From Hydrogenophaga sp. IBVHS1 (lineage in GTDB: Bacteria > Pseudomonadota > Gammaproteobacteria > Burkholderiales > Burkholderiaceae_C), in NCBI RefSeq assembly GCF_002127265.1, contig NZ_NFUU01000001.1, forward strand, positions 992,001 to 1,056,000: DNA of 64,000 nt. Direction: 5' to 3'. Made by a program: the position numbers and the translations under genes. Shown here one piece after another: positions 35,835 to 44,615 of the stretch. The notes beneath the pieces were generated by a model, which ran no database searches, was not told the DNA's origin, and saw only the letters and a list, made by a program, of their open reading frames with translations. Position 1 is the stretch's first letter. Each line of letters opens with the position of its first letter.

Positions 35835-36838
35835 GCGGGTTGTAGGGCGTCTTCGCGCAGCAGGGCCGACAGCGCCTGCGTGTCGCGAACTCGGGCGCGC
35901 AGCACGCGTTCGAAATGGGTGGGGTCGTGAGGCTGCAGCATGGCCGCCTCGCGCGGCAGGTGCAGATCCCAGAGGCGGGAGATCCAGAACCTCAGGGAGC
36001 CCGCCCGAAGCAGCGCCGGCAGCAGGCTGCGTTCGGCGGCACTCAGGGTGCGCACCGCCTGGTAGGCCGAGAGCAGCGCCAGCGAGCGCGGCGTGTCGAG
36101 CGACCCATCGTGGTCCTCGTCGTGCAGCACGCACCAGTCATTGAGGCAGACCGCGATGTCGAACAGGAAGGTGTCGCAGCCAGCGAAGTAGAAATCGAAA
36201 AAGCCGGTGAGTTCACCGCCCTCGAACATCACGTTGTCGCGGAACAGGTCGGCGTGGATCGGACCGCGCGGCAGCGCGGCGTAGGCCGGGCTGCGGGCCA
36301 CGTGGTTCTGGTACGCGAGCTCCGAGCGGATCAGGGCGGACTGTGGCGCACTCAGAAAGGGCAGCACCACGGGCACGGTCTCGTTCCACCAGGGCAGGCC
36401 GCGCAGGTTGGGCTGGGTCTTTGGGAAATCGCGCCCGGCCAGGTGCATGCGCGCCAGCATGGTGCCCACGGCCTCGCACTCCGCCACACCCGGGGCCAGG
36501 TGGCTGCGCCCCCGCAGCTTGGCCACCACCGCCGCAGGCTTGCCCTGCAGCGTGTGCAGGATCTCGCCTTGAGCATCTGCCGCCGGCGCCGGCACGGGAA
36601 TGCCGCGCTCGGCCAGGAACTTCATCAGGTGCAGGTAAAACGGCAGCTGCTCGAAGCCGAGGCGTTCAAACACCGTCAGCACATGCTCCTGCGTGACGCC
36701 TTCGCGCTCGCTGGTGACAAAGTAGTTGGTGTTTTCAATGCCGCCCTGGATGCCCCGAAGCTCGGTGAGGTCGCCAAGGTCGAGCGTGTGGAGGAGGGCG
36801 GCGGCTTCGGCGAAAGCGACTTCGGTGTAAACGGCCAT
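35831..36838 (-). CDS. thrB: Homoserine kinase (aminoglycoside phosphotransferase-like type)
   Basis: A 335-aa kinase that phosphorylates homoserine in threonine synthesis. This is the APH-fold type found in Proteobacteria such as Pseudomonas, not the GHMP-type ThrB of E. coli. The N-terminus is [22 protein letters not shown] with the following ELRGIQGGIENTNYFV. The catalytic loop PIHADLFRDNVMF and metal Asp in GFFDFYFAGCDTFLFDIAV are intact. It is 12 bp after the DUF2782 gene. No other threonine gene is in the window. Confidence 0.92.
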   Translation of the reverse strand: MAVYTEVAFAEAAALLHTLDLGDLTELRGIQGGIENTNYFVTSEREGVTQEHVLTVFERLGFEQLPFYLHLMKFLAERGIPVPAPAADAQGEILHTLQGKPAAVVAKLRGRSHLAPGVAECEAVGTMLARMHLAGRDFPKTQPNLRGLPWWNETVPVVLPFLSAPQSALIRSELAYQNHVARSPAYAALPRGPIHADLFRDNVMFEGGELTGFFDFYFAGCDTFLFDIAVCLNDWCVLHDEDHDGSLDTPRSLALLSAYQAVRTLSAAERSLLPALLRAGSLRFWISRLWDLHLPREAAMLQPHDPTHFERVLRARVRDTQALSALLREDALQPA

Positions 36839-36849
36839 GTGGCTGGCGA

Positions 36850-37173
36850 TCAGAAATTCAGCACACGCCAGCTGCTGCGCCCGGCGTTGCCGGTGCGCTT
36901 GCCGCTCGTGTCGGTCGTACCGCCCGCTTCCGGCTGGATCTGGTAGGCCGGCGCGCCGTTCTTGGGTTGCACGTCGATGCTCTGCGTCTGGCCGCCCACC
37001 CGCACTTCGTCGATGCGGGTCAGGCCGTCTTCGTGGGTGATGCGCTCGATGCGGTCGCGCGGCGAGGTGGGCTCGCGCGGCGCCTCGACGGGCGCCACCT
37101 GGGCCAGAGCGGTCAGGGTGGCGCACAGGCCGAAGGCGAGTGCGGCGAGGGGACGGCAGATGTTCGAGGTCAT
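36850..37173 (-). CDS. DUF2782 exported protein
   Basis: A 107-aa protein with a signal peptide (RPLAALAFGLCATLTALAQ). A short conserved beta domain follows (RIERITHEDGLTRIDEVRVGGQTQSIDVQP), ending in SSWRVLNF. This matches a small Burkholderiales family regularly placed between polA and thrB. Function is unknown. It leads the thrB operon and is divergent from polA (115 bp gap). Confidence 0.85.
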   Translation of the reverse strand: MTSNICRPLAALAFGLCATLTALAQVAPVEAPREPTSPRDRIERITHEDGLTRIDEVRVGGQTQSIDVQPKNGAPAYQIQPEAGGTTDTSGKRTGNAGRSSWRVLNF

Positions 37174-37276
37174 GCGGCATTGTAGGCAAGGCAGACCGGC
37201 TGCGCTGGCGGTGGGGCAGAGGCGGTTACCACTGGATACGCAGTCCGGGGGCGGCTGGATGCGGCGCGATCTCCGC

Positions 37277-37282
37277 CACAAT
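37277..37282 (+). promoter_or_regulatory. -10-like CACAAT immediately before polA
   Basis: CACAAT ends 6 nt before the polA ATG with no ribosome binding site between; a leaderless start is likely. Confidence 0.45.
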
Positions 37283-37288
37283 CGCCCC

Positions 37289-40105
37289 ATGTCCGACGCC
37301 CAGACCCCCTCCCAGAACCCCGTGCCCACGCTGCTGCTGGTCGACGGCTCCAGTTACCTCTACCGCGCGTTCTTTGCCGGCGGTGAAGCCATGAGCACCA
37401 CCCTGCCCGATGGCACCGAACTGAAAACCGGCGCCATTCGCATCATGATCAACATGATGCAGAAGCTGCGCAAGGACGTGCGCGCCGACTTTGCGGCCTG
37501 CGTCTTCGACGCCAAGGGGCCTACTTTCCGGGACGCGCTCTATCCTGAATACAAGGCCAACCGTTCGCCCATGCCCGACGACCTCCGCGCCCAGATCGGG
37601 CCGATTCACGAGGTGGTGAAGCTCCTGGGCTGGAAGGTGCTGGACGTGCCAGGCGTGGAGGCAGACGACGTGATCGGCACGCTGGCCCATGTGGCGTCGC
37701 AGCAGGGAATAGATTGCATCATCTCGAGCGGCGACAAGGACCTGAGCCAGCTTGTCAACGAGCACATCACTGTGATCGACACCATGAACGACCGCCGCCG
37801 CGACATTGCCGGCGTGACGGCTGAATTCGGCGTGCCGCCCAGCCTGATGCTGGATTACCAGACGCTCGTGGGTGACCAGGTGGACAACGTGCCGGGCGTG
37901 CCCAAGGTCGGCCCCAAGACCGCGGTGAAGTGGCTGACGGAATATGGCTCGCTCGAAGCGCTGGTGGCGCGCGCGGGCGAGATCAAGGGCGCGGCTGGGG
38001 AAAATCTGCGCAACGCGCTCGAATGGCTCCCCAAAGGGCGCGAGCTGCTCACCATCAAGACCGACTGCGACCTGAAGGAGTACATCGAAGGTCTGCCCTC
38101 GCTGGAAGCCATCGCCATCGGCGGGCAGGACAGCGAAGCGCTCAAGGCGTTCGGCGAAACGTATGGCTTCAAGGGGCTGGTCAAATCGCTCTCACAGCAC
38201 GATGTGCCGCCCGAGCTGATCGAGGAGCACAAGGCCCGCTCCACCAATGCTTCGCCGGGACTGTTCGACGAACCCGACCTGAGCGGCACCACGCAAGCCA
38301 CCAACCTGAAGTACGACACCATCCTGGACTGGGCGCTGTTTGACGACTGGCTCGCCCGTGTGCAGACGGCCGACCTCGTGGCCATCGACACCGAGACCAC
38401 TTCGCTCGACGAAATGCGCGCCGAGATCGTGGGCATCAGCTTCAGTGTGAAGCCGGGTGAAGCGGCTTACATTCCGCTGCGCCACAGCGGCCCCGATGCA
38501 CCGGTGCAGCTGCCGTTCGACGAAGTGATCGCAAGGCTCAAACCCTGGCTGGAAGACGGCAGCCGCAAGAAGCTTGGCCAGCATGTGAAGTACGACCGCC
38601 ATGTGTTTGCCAACCACAGCATCGAGGTTCAGGGCTACGCGCACGACACCATGCTGCAGAGCTATGTGCTGGAAGTGCACAAGCCACATGGGCTGGCCAG
38701 CCTGGCGGAGCGGCACCTGGGCCGGCAGGGCATCAACTACGAAGACCTGTGCGGCAAGGGTGCGCACCAGATTCCGTTTGCACAGGTCGATGTGGCCAAG
38801 GCGGCCGAGTACTCGTGCGAGGACAGCGACCAGACGCTGGACGTGCACCTGACGCTGTGGCCGAAGCTGGAGGCCGACGAGAAGCTGAAATTCGTCTACG
38901 AGCTGGAGATGGCCAGCAGTGAGGCGCTCTACCGCATCGAGCGCAACGGTGTTCTGATCGACGCGCCCACGCTGGCCGCGCAAAGCCATGAACTCGGCCA
39001 GCGGATCGTGGCGCTGGAGCAGGAGGCCTACGTCATCGCCGGCCAGCCGTTCAACCTCGCCAGCCCCAAGCAACTCGGCGAGATCTTCTTCGACAAGCTG
39101 GGCCTGCCCGTCGTCAAGAAGACCGCCACCGGCGCGCGCAGCACCGATGAAGAAGTGCTGGAGAAACTGGCCGAGGACTACCCGTTGCCCGCCAAGATTC
39201 TGGAGCACCGGGGACTGTCCAAGCTCAAAGGCACCTACACCGACAAACTCGCGCAGCTCGCCCTGCCGCGCACCGGCCGCGTGCACACGCACTATGCGCA
39301 GGCCGTGGCCGTCACAGGGCGTCTGTCGAGCAACGACCCCAATCTGCAGAACATCCCGATCCGCACGCCCGAGGGCCGCCGGGTACGAGAAGCCTTCGTG
39401 GCGCCCGCCGGACATGTGATCGCCAGCGCCGATTACTCACAGATCGAGCTGCGCATCATGGCGCACATCAGCGAAGACGCGGCGCTGCTGCGGGCCTTCC
39501 ACGAAGGCCTTGACGTTCACCGCGCCACCGCCGCCGAGGTGTTCGGCTTGGAGCCGGCGCAGGTCAGCAGCGAACAGCGGCGCTATGCCAAAGTGATCAA
39601 CTTCGGTCTGATCTACGGCATGGGCTCCTTCGGCCTGGCCAAGGCATTGGGGATCGACAACACAGCGGCCAAAAATTACATCACGCGTTACTTCGAGCGC
39701 TTCGAGGGTGTGAAGCGTTACATGGATGCGACGCGCCAGCGGGCCAAGGAAATGGGATACATCGAGACGGTGTTCGGCCGGCGTCTGGTATTGCCGGACA
39801 TCAAGAACGCCAAAGGCGCGAAGCTGTCGGCGCTGGAGCGGCAGGCCATCAACGCCCCCATGCAGGGCACGGCAGCCGATCTCATCAAGCTCAGCATGGT
39901 CGCGGTGCAGAAGGCGCTGGACGAACAGCGCCGTGGCACGAAGATGATCATGCAGGTGCACGACGAGCTGGTGTTCGAGGTGCCCGAAGGAGAGGTGGAG
40001 TGGTTGAAAACCGAAATTCCGCAGCTCATGGCGGGCGTGGCGGCGCTGAAGGTGCCGTTGCTGGCCGAGGTGGGCGTGGGGCCTAACTGGGACAAGGCGC
40101 ACTAG
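37289..40105 (+). CDS. polA: DNA polymerase I
   Basis: A 938-aa polymerase used in repair and Okazaki fragment processing. The 5'-3' exonuclease domain spans about residues 10-290 (LLLVDGSSYLYRAFFA; VPGVEADDVIGTLA; GDQVDNVPGVPKVGPKTA). The 3'-5' proofreading domain is intact (VAIDTETTSLDEM at about 360). Polymerase motifs A (ASADYSQIELRIMAH), B (RRYAKVINFGLIYGMGSFGLA) and C (MQVHDELVFEVP) are present. The start was chosen at the family N-terminus; a much longer in-frame extension would run through the divergent DUF2782 gene. Confidence 0.97.
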   Translation: MSDAQTPSQNPVPTLLLVDGSSYLYRAFFAGGEAMSTTLPDGTELKTGAIRIMINMMQKLRKDVRADFAACVFDAKGPTFRDALYPEYKANRSPMPDDLRAQIGPIHEVVKLLGWKVLDVPGVEADDVIGTLAHVASQQGIDCIISSGDKDLSQLVNEHITVIDTMNDRRRDIAGVTAEFGVPPSLMLDYQTLVGDQVDNVPGVPKVGPKTAVKWLTEYGSLEALVARAGEIKGAAGENLRNALEWLPKGRELLTIKTDCDLKEYIEGLPSLEAIAIGGQDSEALKAFGETYGFKGLVKSLSQHDVPPELIEEHKARSTNASPGLFDEPDLSGTTQATNLKYDTILDWALFDDWLARVQTADLVAIDTETTSLDEMRAEIVGISFSVKPGEAAYIPLRHSGPDAPVQLPFDEVIARLKPWLEDGSRKKLGQHVKYDRHVFANHSIEVQGYAHDTMLQSYVLEVHKPHGLASLAERHLGRQGINYEDLCGKGAHQIPFAQVDVAKAAEYSCEDSDQTLDVHLTLWPKLEADEKLKFVYELEMASSEALYRIERNGVLIDAPTLAAQSHELGQRIVALEQEAYVIAGQPFNLASPKQLGEIFFDKLGLPVVKKTATGARSTDEEVLEKLAEDYPLPAKILEHRGLSKLKGTYTDKLAQLALPRTGRVHTHYAQAVAVTGRLSSNDPNLQNIPIRTPEGRRVREAFVAPAGHVIASADYSQIELRIMAHISEDAALLRAFHEGLDVHRATAAEVFGLEPAQVSSEQRRYAKVINFGLIYGMGSFGLAKALGIDNTAAKNYITRYFERFEGVKRYMDATRQRAKEMGYIETVFGRRLVLPDIKNAKGAKLSALERQAINAPMQGTAADLIKLSMVAVQKALDEQRRGTKMIMQVHDELVFEVPEGEVEWLKTEIPQLMAGVAALKVPLLAEVGVGPNWDKAH

Positions 40106-40112
40106 CCAGGAT

Positions 40113-40183
40113 CTCCCCCGAAGCGCCTTCGGCGCCTCCCCCCAGGGGGCAATGCCTGCGGCCCGGCAAAGCCAGTTCCGCGG
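40113..40183 (+). repeat. Dispersed intergenic repeat, copy A
   Basis: A 71-bp element just after polA. It contains a small palindrome (GCGCCTTCGGCGC), a C6/G5 palindrome (CCCCCCAGGGGG), CCTGCGGCC and a terminal AGCCAGTTCCGCGG. The same blocks, in the same order and inverted, occur at 46420-46492. The remaining 96 bp before the next gene hold only its promoter and ribosome binding site. Confidence 0.8.
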
Positions 40184-40279
40184 CATTTCTGGATGGCCTC
40201 CGCTCTGCACCCACATACTTTGAACTTCGTTCATCCAGGCAAATCACTTCTCTTCCACCCAACCAAAGGAGACAAAACG

Positions 40280-41179
40280 ATGCTTGACGAACGACACGCG
40301 CAGGACCTCGATGCCCTGCTGCCCGGCCAGTCCACCGAACAGGGCGCCACCCGCCGCACCGCGCTCAAGGCCGCTCTCGGAGTGGGTTATGCGGCCGCGG
40401 CCGCTCCACTGATGGCGCAGACCGCCATAAAGACGTCGGCCGACGGTCTGACCGTGGGCGAGGTCATGATCGACGTGAACGGTTTCAAGATGCCGGCCTA
40501 CCGTGCAGCGCCCGCCGGCAAGACGGGCCTGCCCGTGGTGCTGGTGCTCTCCGAAATCTTCGGCGTGCACGAATACATCGCCGACACCACCCGCCGCTTT
40601 GCCAAGGCCGGGTACCTGGCCATTGCCCCGGAGTTGTTCGTGCGCCAGGGCGATGCCCAGAGCTATGGCGAGATCGCCAAGCTGATTGCCGAGGTGGTGT
40701 CCAAGGTGCCCGATGCGCAGGTGATGGGCGATCTGGACGCCACGGTGAAATGGGCTGCGGCCAATGGAGGTGATGCGAGCAAGCTGGGCGTGACCGGCTT
40801 CTGCTGGGGTGGGCGCCACGTCTGGCTGTACGCGGCTCACAACCCGGCGGTGAAGGCCGGCGTGGCCTGGTACGGTCGCCTGGTTGGCGACCCCACGCCT
40901 CTCAGCCCGAAGCACCCGGTGGACGTGGCCGCCGGGCTGAAGGGCCCGGTGCTTGGCCTGTATGGCGCCGCCGACACCGGCATCCCCCTTGACACGGTTG
41001 ATAAGATGAAAGCCGCTCTGGCAGCCGGTAATGCGGCGGCCAAAGCGTCGACCTTCGTGGTCTACCCCGACGCGCCACACGCCTTCCACGCCGACTACCG
41101 CCCGAGTTTCCGCAAGGAGCCGGCCGAGGACGGCTGGAAGAGGGCGGTGGCGTGGTTCAAGCAGCATGGCGTGGCCTGA
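40280..41179 (+). CDS. Dienelactone hydrolase family protein, Tat-like signal
   Basis: A 299-aa alpha/beta hydrolase. The nucleophile elbow is GFCWGGRH with Cys as nucleophile (about residue 175), the mark of dienelactone hydrolases. The late His is in DAPHAFHADYRPSF. A twin-Arg-like segment (TRRTALKAALGVGYAAAAAPLMAQ) near residue 30 suggests export, unusual for cytoplasmic DLH of aromatic degradation. The ATG at 40280 has AAAGGAG 8 nt upstream. The natural substrate is unknown. It ends in a terminator. Confidence 0.85.
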   Translation: MLDERHAQDLDALLPGQSTEQGATRRTALKAALGVGYAAAAAPLMAQTAIKTSADGLTVGEVMIDVNGFKMPAYRAAPAGKTGLPVVLVLSEIFGVHEYIADTTRRFAKAGYLAIAPELFVRQGDAQSYGEIAKLIAEVVSKVPDAQVMGDLDATVKWAAANGGDASKLGVTGFCWGGRHVWLYAAHNPAVKAGVAWYGRLVGDPTPLSPKHPVDVAAGLKGPVLGLYGAADTGIPLDTVDKMKAALAAGNAAAKASTFVVYPDAPHAFHADYRPSFRKEPAEDGWKRAVAWFKQHGVA

Positions 41180-41203
41180 AGTCTCGCCTGCACCATTGAT
41201 CCC

Positions 41204-41229
41204 GGGGCCGCAGATCGCGGCCCTTTTTT
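41204..41229 (+). terminator. Rho-independent terminator after the dienelactone hydrolase gene
   Basis: GGGCCGC-agatc-GCGGCCC followed by six T, 25 bp after the stop codon. Confidence 0.9.
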
Positions 41230-41249
41230 GTGGCTGAATCGAGCGCGAC

Positions 41250-42041
41250 ATGATCCTTCTTGCCATCCTCATTGGCACCGTGGCCGCCGGCGTGGGCAGC
41301 GTCTGGCTGGCCGCCCTGCTGGGTTTTGCCATGATGGCCCGCTTCACGCAGCACATGCTCAGCCTCGCCGCGGGCGCGCTCATGGCCACCGCCTTCATGC
41401 ACCTGCTGCCCGAAGCGTTCGAGAGCGAGGCCAGCGCGCACGAACTGTTCGCCCTGCTGCTGGCGGGCCTGGTGTTCTTCTTTCTGCTCGACAAGGCCGA
41501 ACTCTGGCACCACGGGCACGAGCACCGCCAGGAAGAGCACGATCACGACGCCCACCACGGTCATCACCATCACCACCACGAAGCCCGCTCGGGCGGGTGG
41601 ACGGTGCTGGCCGGAGACAGCGTGCATGCGTTCGGCGACGGCATCCTGATTGCCTCGGCCTTCATGGCCGACATGCGCCTGGGTGTGATCGCCGCACTGG
41701 CCGTGATGGCTCACGAAGTGCCCCACCACATGGGCGATCTGGTGGTGCTCCGGCAGACCTCGAGCACCACGCGGGCTGCGCTCATCAAGGTGTCGCTGGC
41801 GGGCACGGTGACCGCACTGGGTGGCCTGGTCGGTTACTTCCTGCTCACGCGGCTTGAAGACTACCTGCCGTACTTCCTGGTGGCTGCGTCCAGCAGCTTT
41901 GTCTATGTGGCGCTGGCCGACCTGATTCCGCAGCTTCAGAAGCGGGTGGGTTTGCGCGCCACGGTGGCCCAGATCGGCTGGCTGCTGGCGGGTATTGGGC
42001 TGGTCACTTTCGTCAGTGGCCTCGCCCACTCCTCACATTGA
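41250..42041 (+). CDS. ZIP family divalent metal transporter
   Basis: A 263-aa permease with about eight membrane helices for uptake of zinc or related metals. The helix IV and V metal-binding motifs are DSVHAFGDGILIASAF and VMAHEVPHHMGD. Between helices III and IV is a long histidine-rich loop (about residues 86-113, with HHGHHHHHHEA), a typical cytoplasmic metal sensor. The last 9 bp overlap the end of the convergent histidine kinase gene. Metal specificity cannot be read directly. Confidence 0.9.
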   Translation: MILLAILIGTVAAGVGSVWLAALLGFAMMARFTQHMLSLAAGALMATAFMHLLPEAFESEASAHELFALLLAGLVFFFLLDKAELWHHGHEHRQEEHDHDAHHGHHHHHHEARSGGWTVLAGDSVHAFGDGILIASAFMADMRLGVIAALAVMAHEVPHHMGDLVVLRQTSSTTRAALIKVSLAGTVTALGGLVGYFLLTRLEDYLPYFLVAASSSFVYVALADLIPQLQKRVGLRATVAQIGWLLAGIGLVTFVSGLAHSSH

Positions 42042-44594
42042 AGCGGGTGGGTCGCCAAAGGTGAAGGTGAACACGGCGCCCTCGCCGGGCTTGCCCTCGC
42101 CACGGATCGAGCCTCCGTGCCGTTCGATGATGCGGCGCACCGTGGCCAGGCCGATGCCGGTGCCCTCGAATTCGCTGGGCATGTGCAGCCGCTGGAAGGG
42201 CTTGAAGAGCTTGTCGGCATAGGCCATGTCGAAGCCCACGCCGTTGTCGCGCACAAAAAACGACCCGGGCTGATCGGGCAACCGGCCCCACTCGATCACG
42301 GTCTGATCGCGCGTGCGGGTGTACTTGAACGCGTTGGCGAAGAGGTTCTCCAGCGCAATGCGCGCCAGACGCGGGTCGCAATGGGCCTGCAGGTCGGGCT
42401 CCACCCGATACCGAATGTCGCGCTCAGGGTATTTCTGGCGCTCCTGGAGCACCACCTGGCTGGCCAGAGCGCTCAGGTCTACGGCCTGGCGCTCCAGGCG
42501 GCCCTGGCTCACGCGGGCCAGCGCCAGCAGGTCGTTGATGAGCGAGCCCATGCGGTTGGTGGAGTGCAGCACGCGGTCGAGCAACTGGCGCTCGTCCGCG
42601 CTCAGCCGCTCGCCCAGCGCTTCGTCGAGCAATCGCGTAAACCCGTCGATCGCGCGCAGGGGTGACTTGAGGTCGTGCGATACCGAGTAGGCGAAGGAAT
42701 CGAGTTCGGCGTTGAGGTTCTGCAGGTCGGCCGTGCGCTCGCGCACGCGTTGCTCCAGCGTTTCCCTGAATTGCTGGATTTCCCTGTCGCGCCGCAGGCG
42801 CACCAGCTCGGCGTTGGCGCGGCTGGCGAAGATAGCGATGAGCGCCTGCGTGTCGGAGCCGATTTCCACCTCGCGCGCCCAGAGCGCGAAGATCACCCCG
42901 ATGGGGCTGCCGTCGGCATCGCGCAGGGCCTTGCCCAGATAGGCCTGGCAACCGGAGGCAATCAGGCTGGTGGCCTGTGGGTACTGCTCGGCCAGTTCAT
43001 GAGCGCACACCAGCATGTCCTGCTGGTGCAAAGTCTGGGCGCAGGGCGTGCCCTGGGGGTTGAAGCTGAAGTTGGATGCGGCCTGGCCGTTCTGCTGAAT
43101 GGCCAGCGTGCGCACGCGCCCATCTTCGCGGCATTCGCCGATGACCACCATGTCTGCGCCCACGGTGGTTTCGAGGTGGCGCGTGAGGGCGCCGAAGAAG
43201 GCTTCGCCGGTTTCTGCGGCCACCCCTCTGGCCACGTTGAGCAGCAGGTTTTCTCGCTGCTTTTCTTCCGTGATGTTGACCGTGCACGACAGGATGCAGC
43301 GTTCACCGTCCACGTCGACCAGCTCGGCCCATAGCCGGGTGTCCACCAGATGACCGTCCTTGTGACGCATTCTGGTTTCATAGGCGTCGACGCGGCCGTC
43401 GCGCATCAGACGTTCAACAAAGGCTTCGCGGTCCTGTGGCGTCAACCAGGCGCCGATCTCCACCGTGGTCTTGCCTTTGAGGTCGGCCGGCACCAGGCCC
43501 TGGGCGCGGTCTTCGGCCCGGTTGACCTCGACGAAAGAACCATCGGAGAGCCGCGTGATGGTCATGTTCAACGGGCTGAAGTTGAAGGCCTTGGCGAAGC
43601 GCTCCTCTGAGCGCCGAAGACGCTCGAGCATCTCGTTCTGCGCGCTCGCATCGGAGATGGTGGTGATGATCAGTTTGTCTTCGGGGTCGTCGCCCATCTC
43701 GCTGGAGATCAGCGCGTCGAACACGCTGCCGTCGGCGCGCTGGCCGTGCGCCGCGTATTGTTCGGCGCGCCGCGTGGCAAACAGGAAGGTCATGAAGGCT
43801 TCGCGCTCTTCCTGGCTTGCCCACAGAAAGCTGTCCTGGCGCCCCAGCACCTGCGAGCGCTGGTAGCCGTAGCAGCGCTCGAACGCGGGGTTCACATCGA
43901 GGATCATTCCGGAGCGGGCCGATTGCGCCACCATCGGGCTGGGGTTGGTGCGAAAGATGCGGGCGAACCGTTCCAGGTTGCGGTCGCGTTCCTGCTCGGT
44001 CTTCTTGCGCCGCTCCAGCTCATCGGTCTGGCGCACAAACGAATCGCGCAGTTGCCGCCGGCTGTGGTAGACCATCACGGCCACCACCACCAGCGTGGCC
44101 GAATGCGTGATCCACACCCGCAGGCCGACCTCGAAGTAAGGCGTGGCGGTGAGCCAGCCGTTGTATTCCGCCAGCGTGAGCACGCCCAGCGCGCCGACGC
44201 TGGCCCCCACCGTGAGCACGAGCGCAGTGCGACCCAGGAAGGTGCCGGCACCGGCCACTGCCGCCACGAACAGGAAACCCACGGCGGTGCGAACCGAACC
44301 GTAGGTGATCACCGAATTGATCGCAATCGCCAGCGTGCCGAAGACGATCAGATGTGCCACGTACTGGTCGCGGCCTGTGCGGGCCAGCCACCAGGCCAGG
44401 CCCGCCACCACCATCAACGCACCGGCGTTCCAGGCTTCGTGTTGACCGGGGCTGGCCATCAGGAGATCCAGCACCAGCACCAGCAAGGCGGCCAGGGCGA
44501 TCACCAGCGACAACAGGCTCAACACGCGTTTGCGCGGCCCCCCCGCCAGAACGGGCACCGCCGCCGGCTCCTGATTCTGGGAAGGGCGAGCCAT
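42033..44594 (-). CDS. Membrane sensor histidine kinase with two PAS and one GAF domain
   Basis: An 853-aa kinase. About six membrane helices (residues 22-190) are followed by two PAS domains (ARIFRTNPSPMVAQSA; FNFSPLNMTITRLSDGSFVEVNRAE). A GAF-like domain follows (AFFGALTRHLETTVGADMVVIGE to FASRANAELVRLRRD). The C-terminal kinase core has the His box VSHDLKSPLRAI (His about residue 640), the N-box ENLFANAFKYT and G-boxes DNGVGFDM and GTGIGLATV. The kinase core resembles those of bacteriophytochromes. No response regulator is next to it, so it is an orphan. Confidence 0.9.
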   Translation of the reverse strand: MARPSQNQEPAAVPVLAGGPRKRVLSLLSLVIALAALLVLVLDLLMASPGQHEAWNAGALMVVAGLAWWLARTGRDQYVAHLIVFGTLAIAINSVITYGSVRTAVGFLFVAAVAGAGTFLGRTALVLTVGASVGALGVLTLAEYNGWLTATPYFEVGLRVWITHSATLVVVAVMVYHSRRQLRDSFVRQTDELERRKKTEQERDRNLERFARIFRTNPSPMVAQSARSGMILDVNPAFERCYGYQRSQVLGRQDSFLWASQEEREAFMTFLFATRRAEQYAAHGQRADGSVFDALISSEMGDDPEDKLIITTISDASAQNEMLERLRRSEERFAKAFNFSPLNMTITRLSDGSFVEVNRAEDRAQGLVPADLKGKTTVEIGAWLTPQDREAFVERLMRDGRVDAYETRMRHKDGHLVDTRLWAELVDVDGERCILSCTVNITEEKQRENLLLNVARGVAAETGEAFFGALTRHLETTVGADMVVIGECREDGRVRTLAIQQNGQAASNFSFNPQGTPCAQTLHQQDMLVCAHELAEQYPQATSLIASGCQAYLGKALRDADGSPIGVIFALWAREVEIGSDTQALIAIFASRANAELVRLRRDREIQQFRETLEQRVRERTADLQNLNAELDSFAYSVSHDLKSPLRAIDGFTRLLDEALGERLSADERQLLDRVLHSTNRMGSLINDLLALARVSQGRLERQAVDLSALASQVVLQERQKYPERDIRYRVEPDLQAHCDPRLARIALENLFANAFKYTRTRDQTVIEWGRLPDQPGSFFVRDNGVGFDMAYADKLFKPFQRLHMPSEFEGTGIGLATVRRIIERHGGSIRGEGKPGEGAVFTFTFGDPPASM

Positions 44595-44615
44595 GGGGGC
44601 CTGGTTCCTGCCTGC

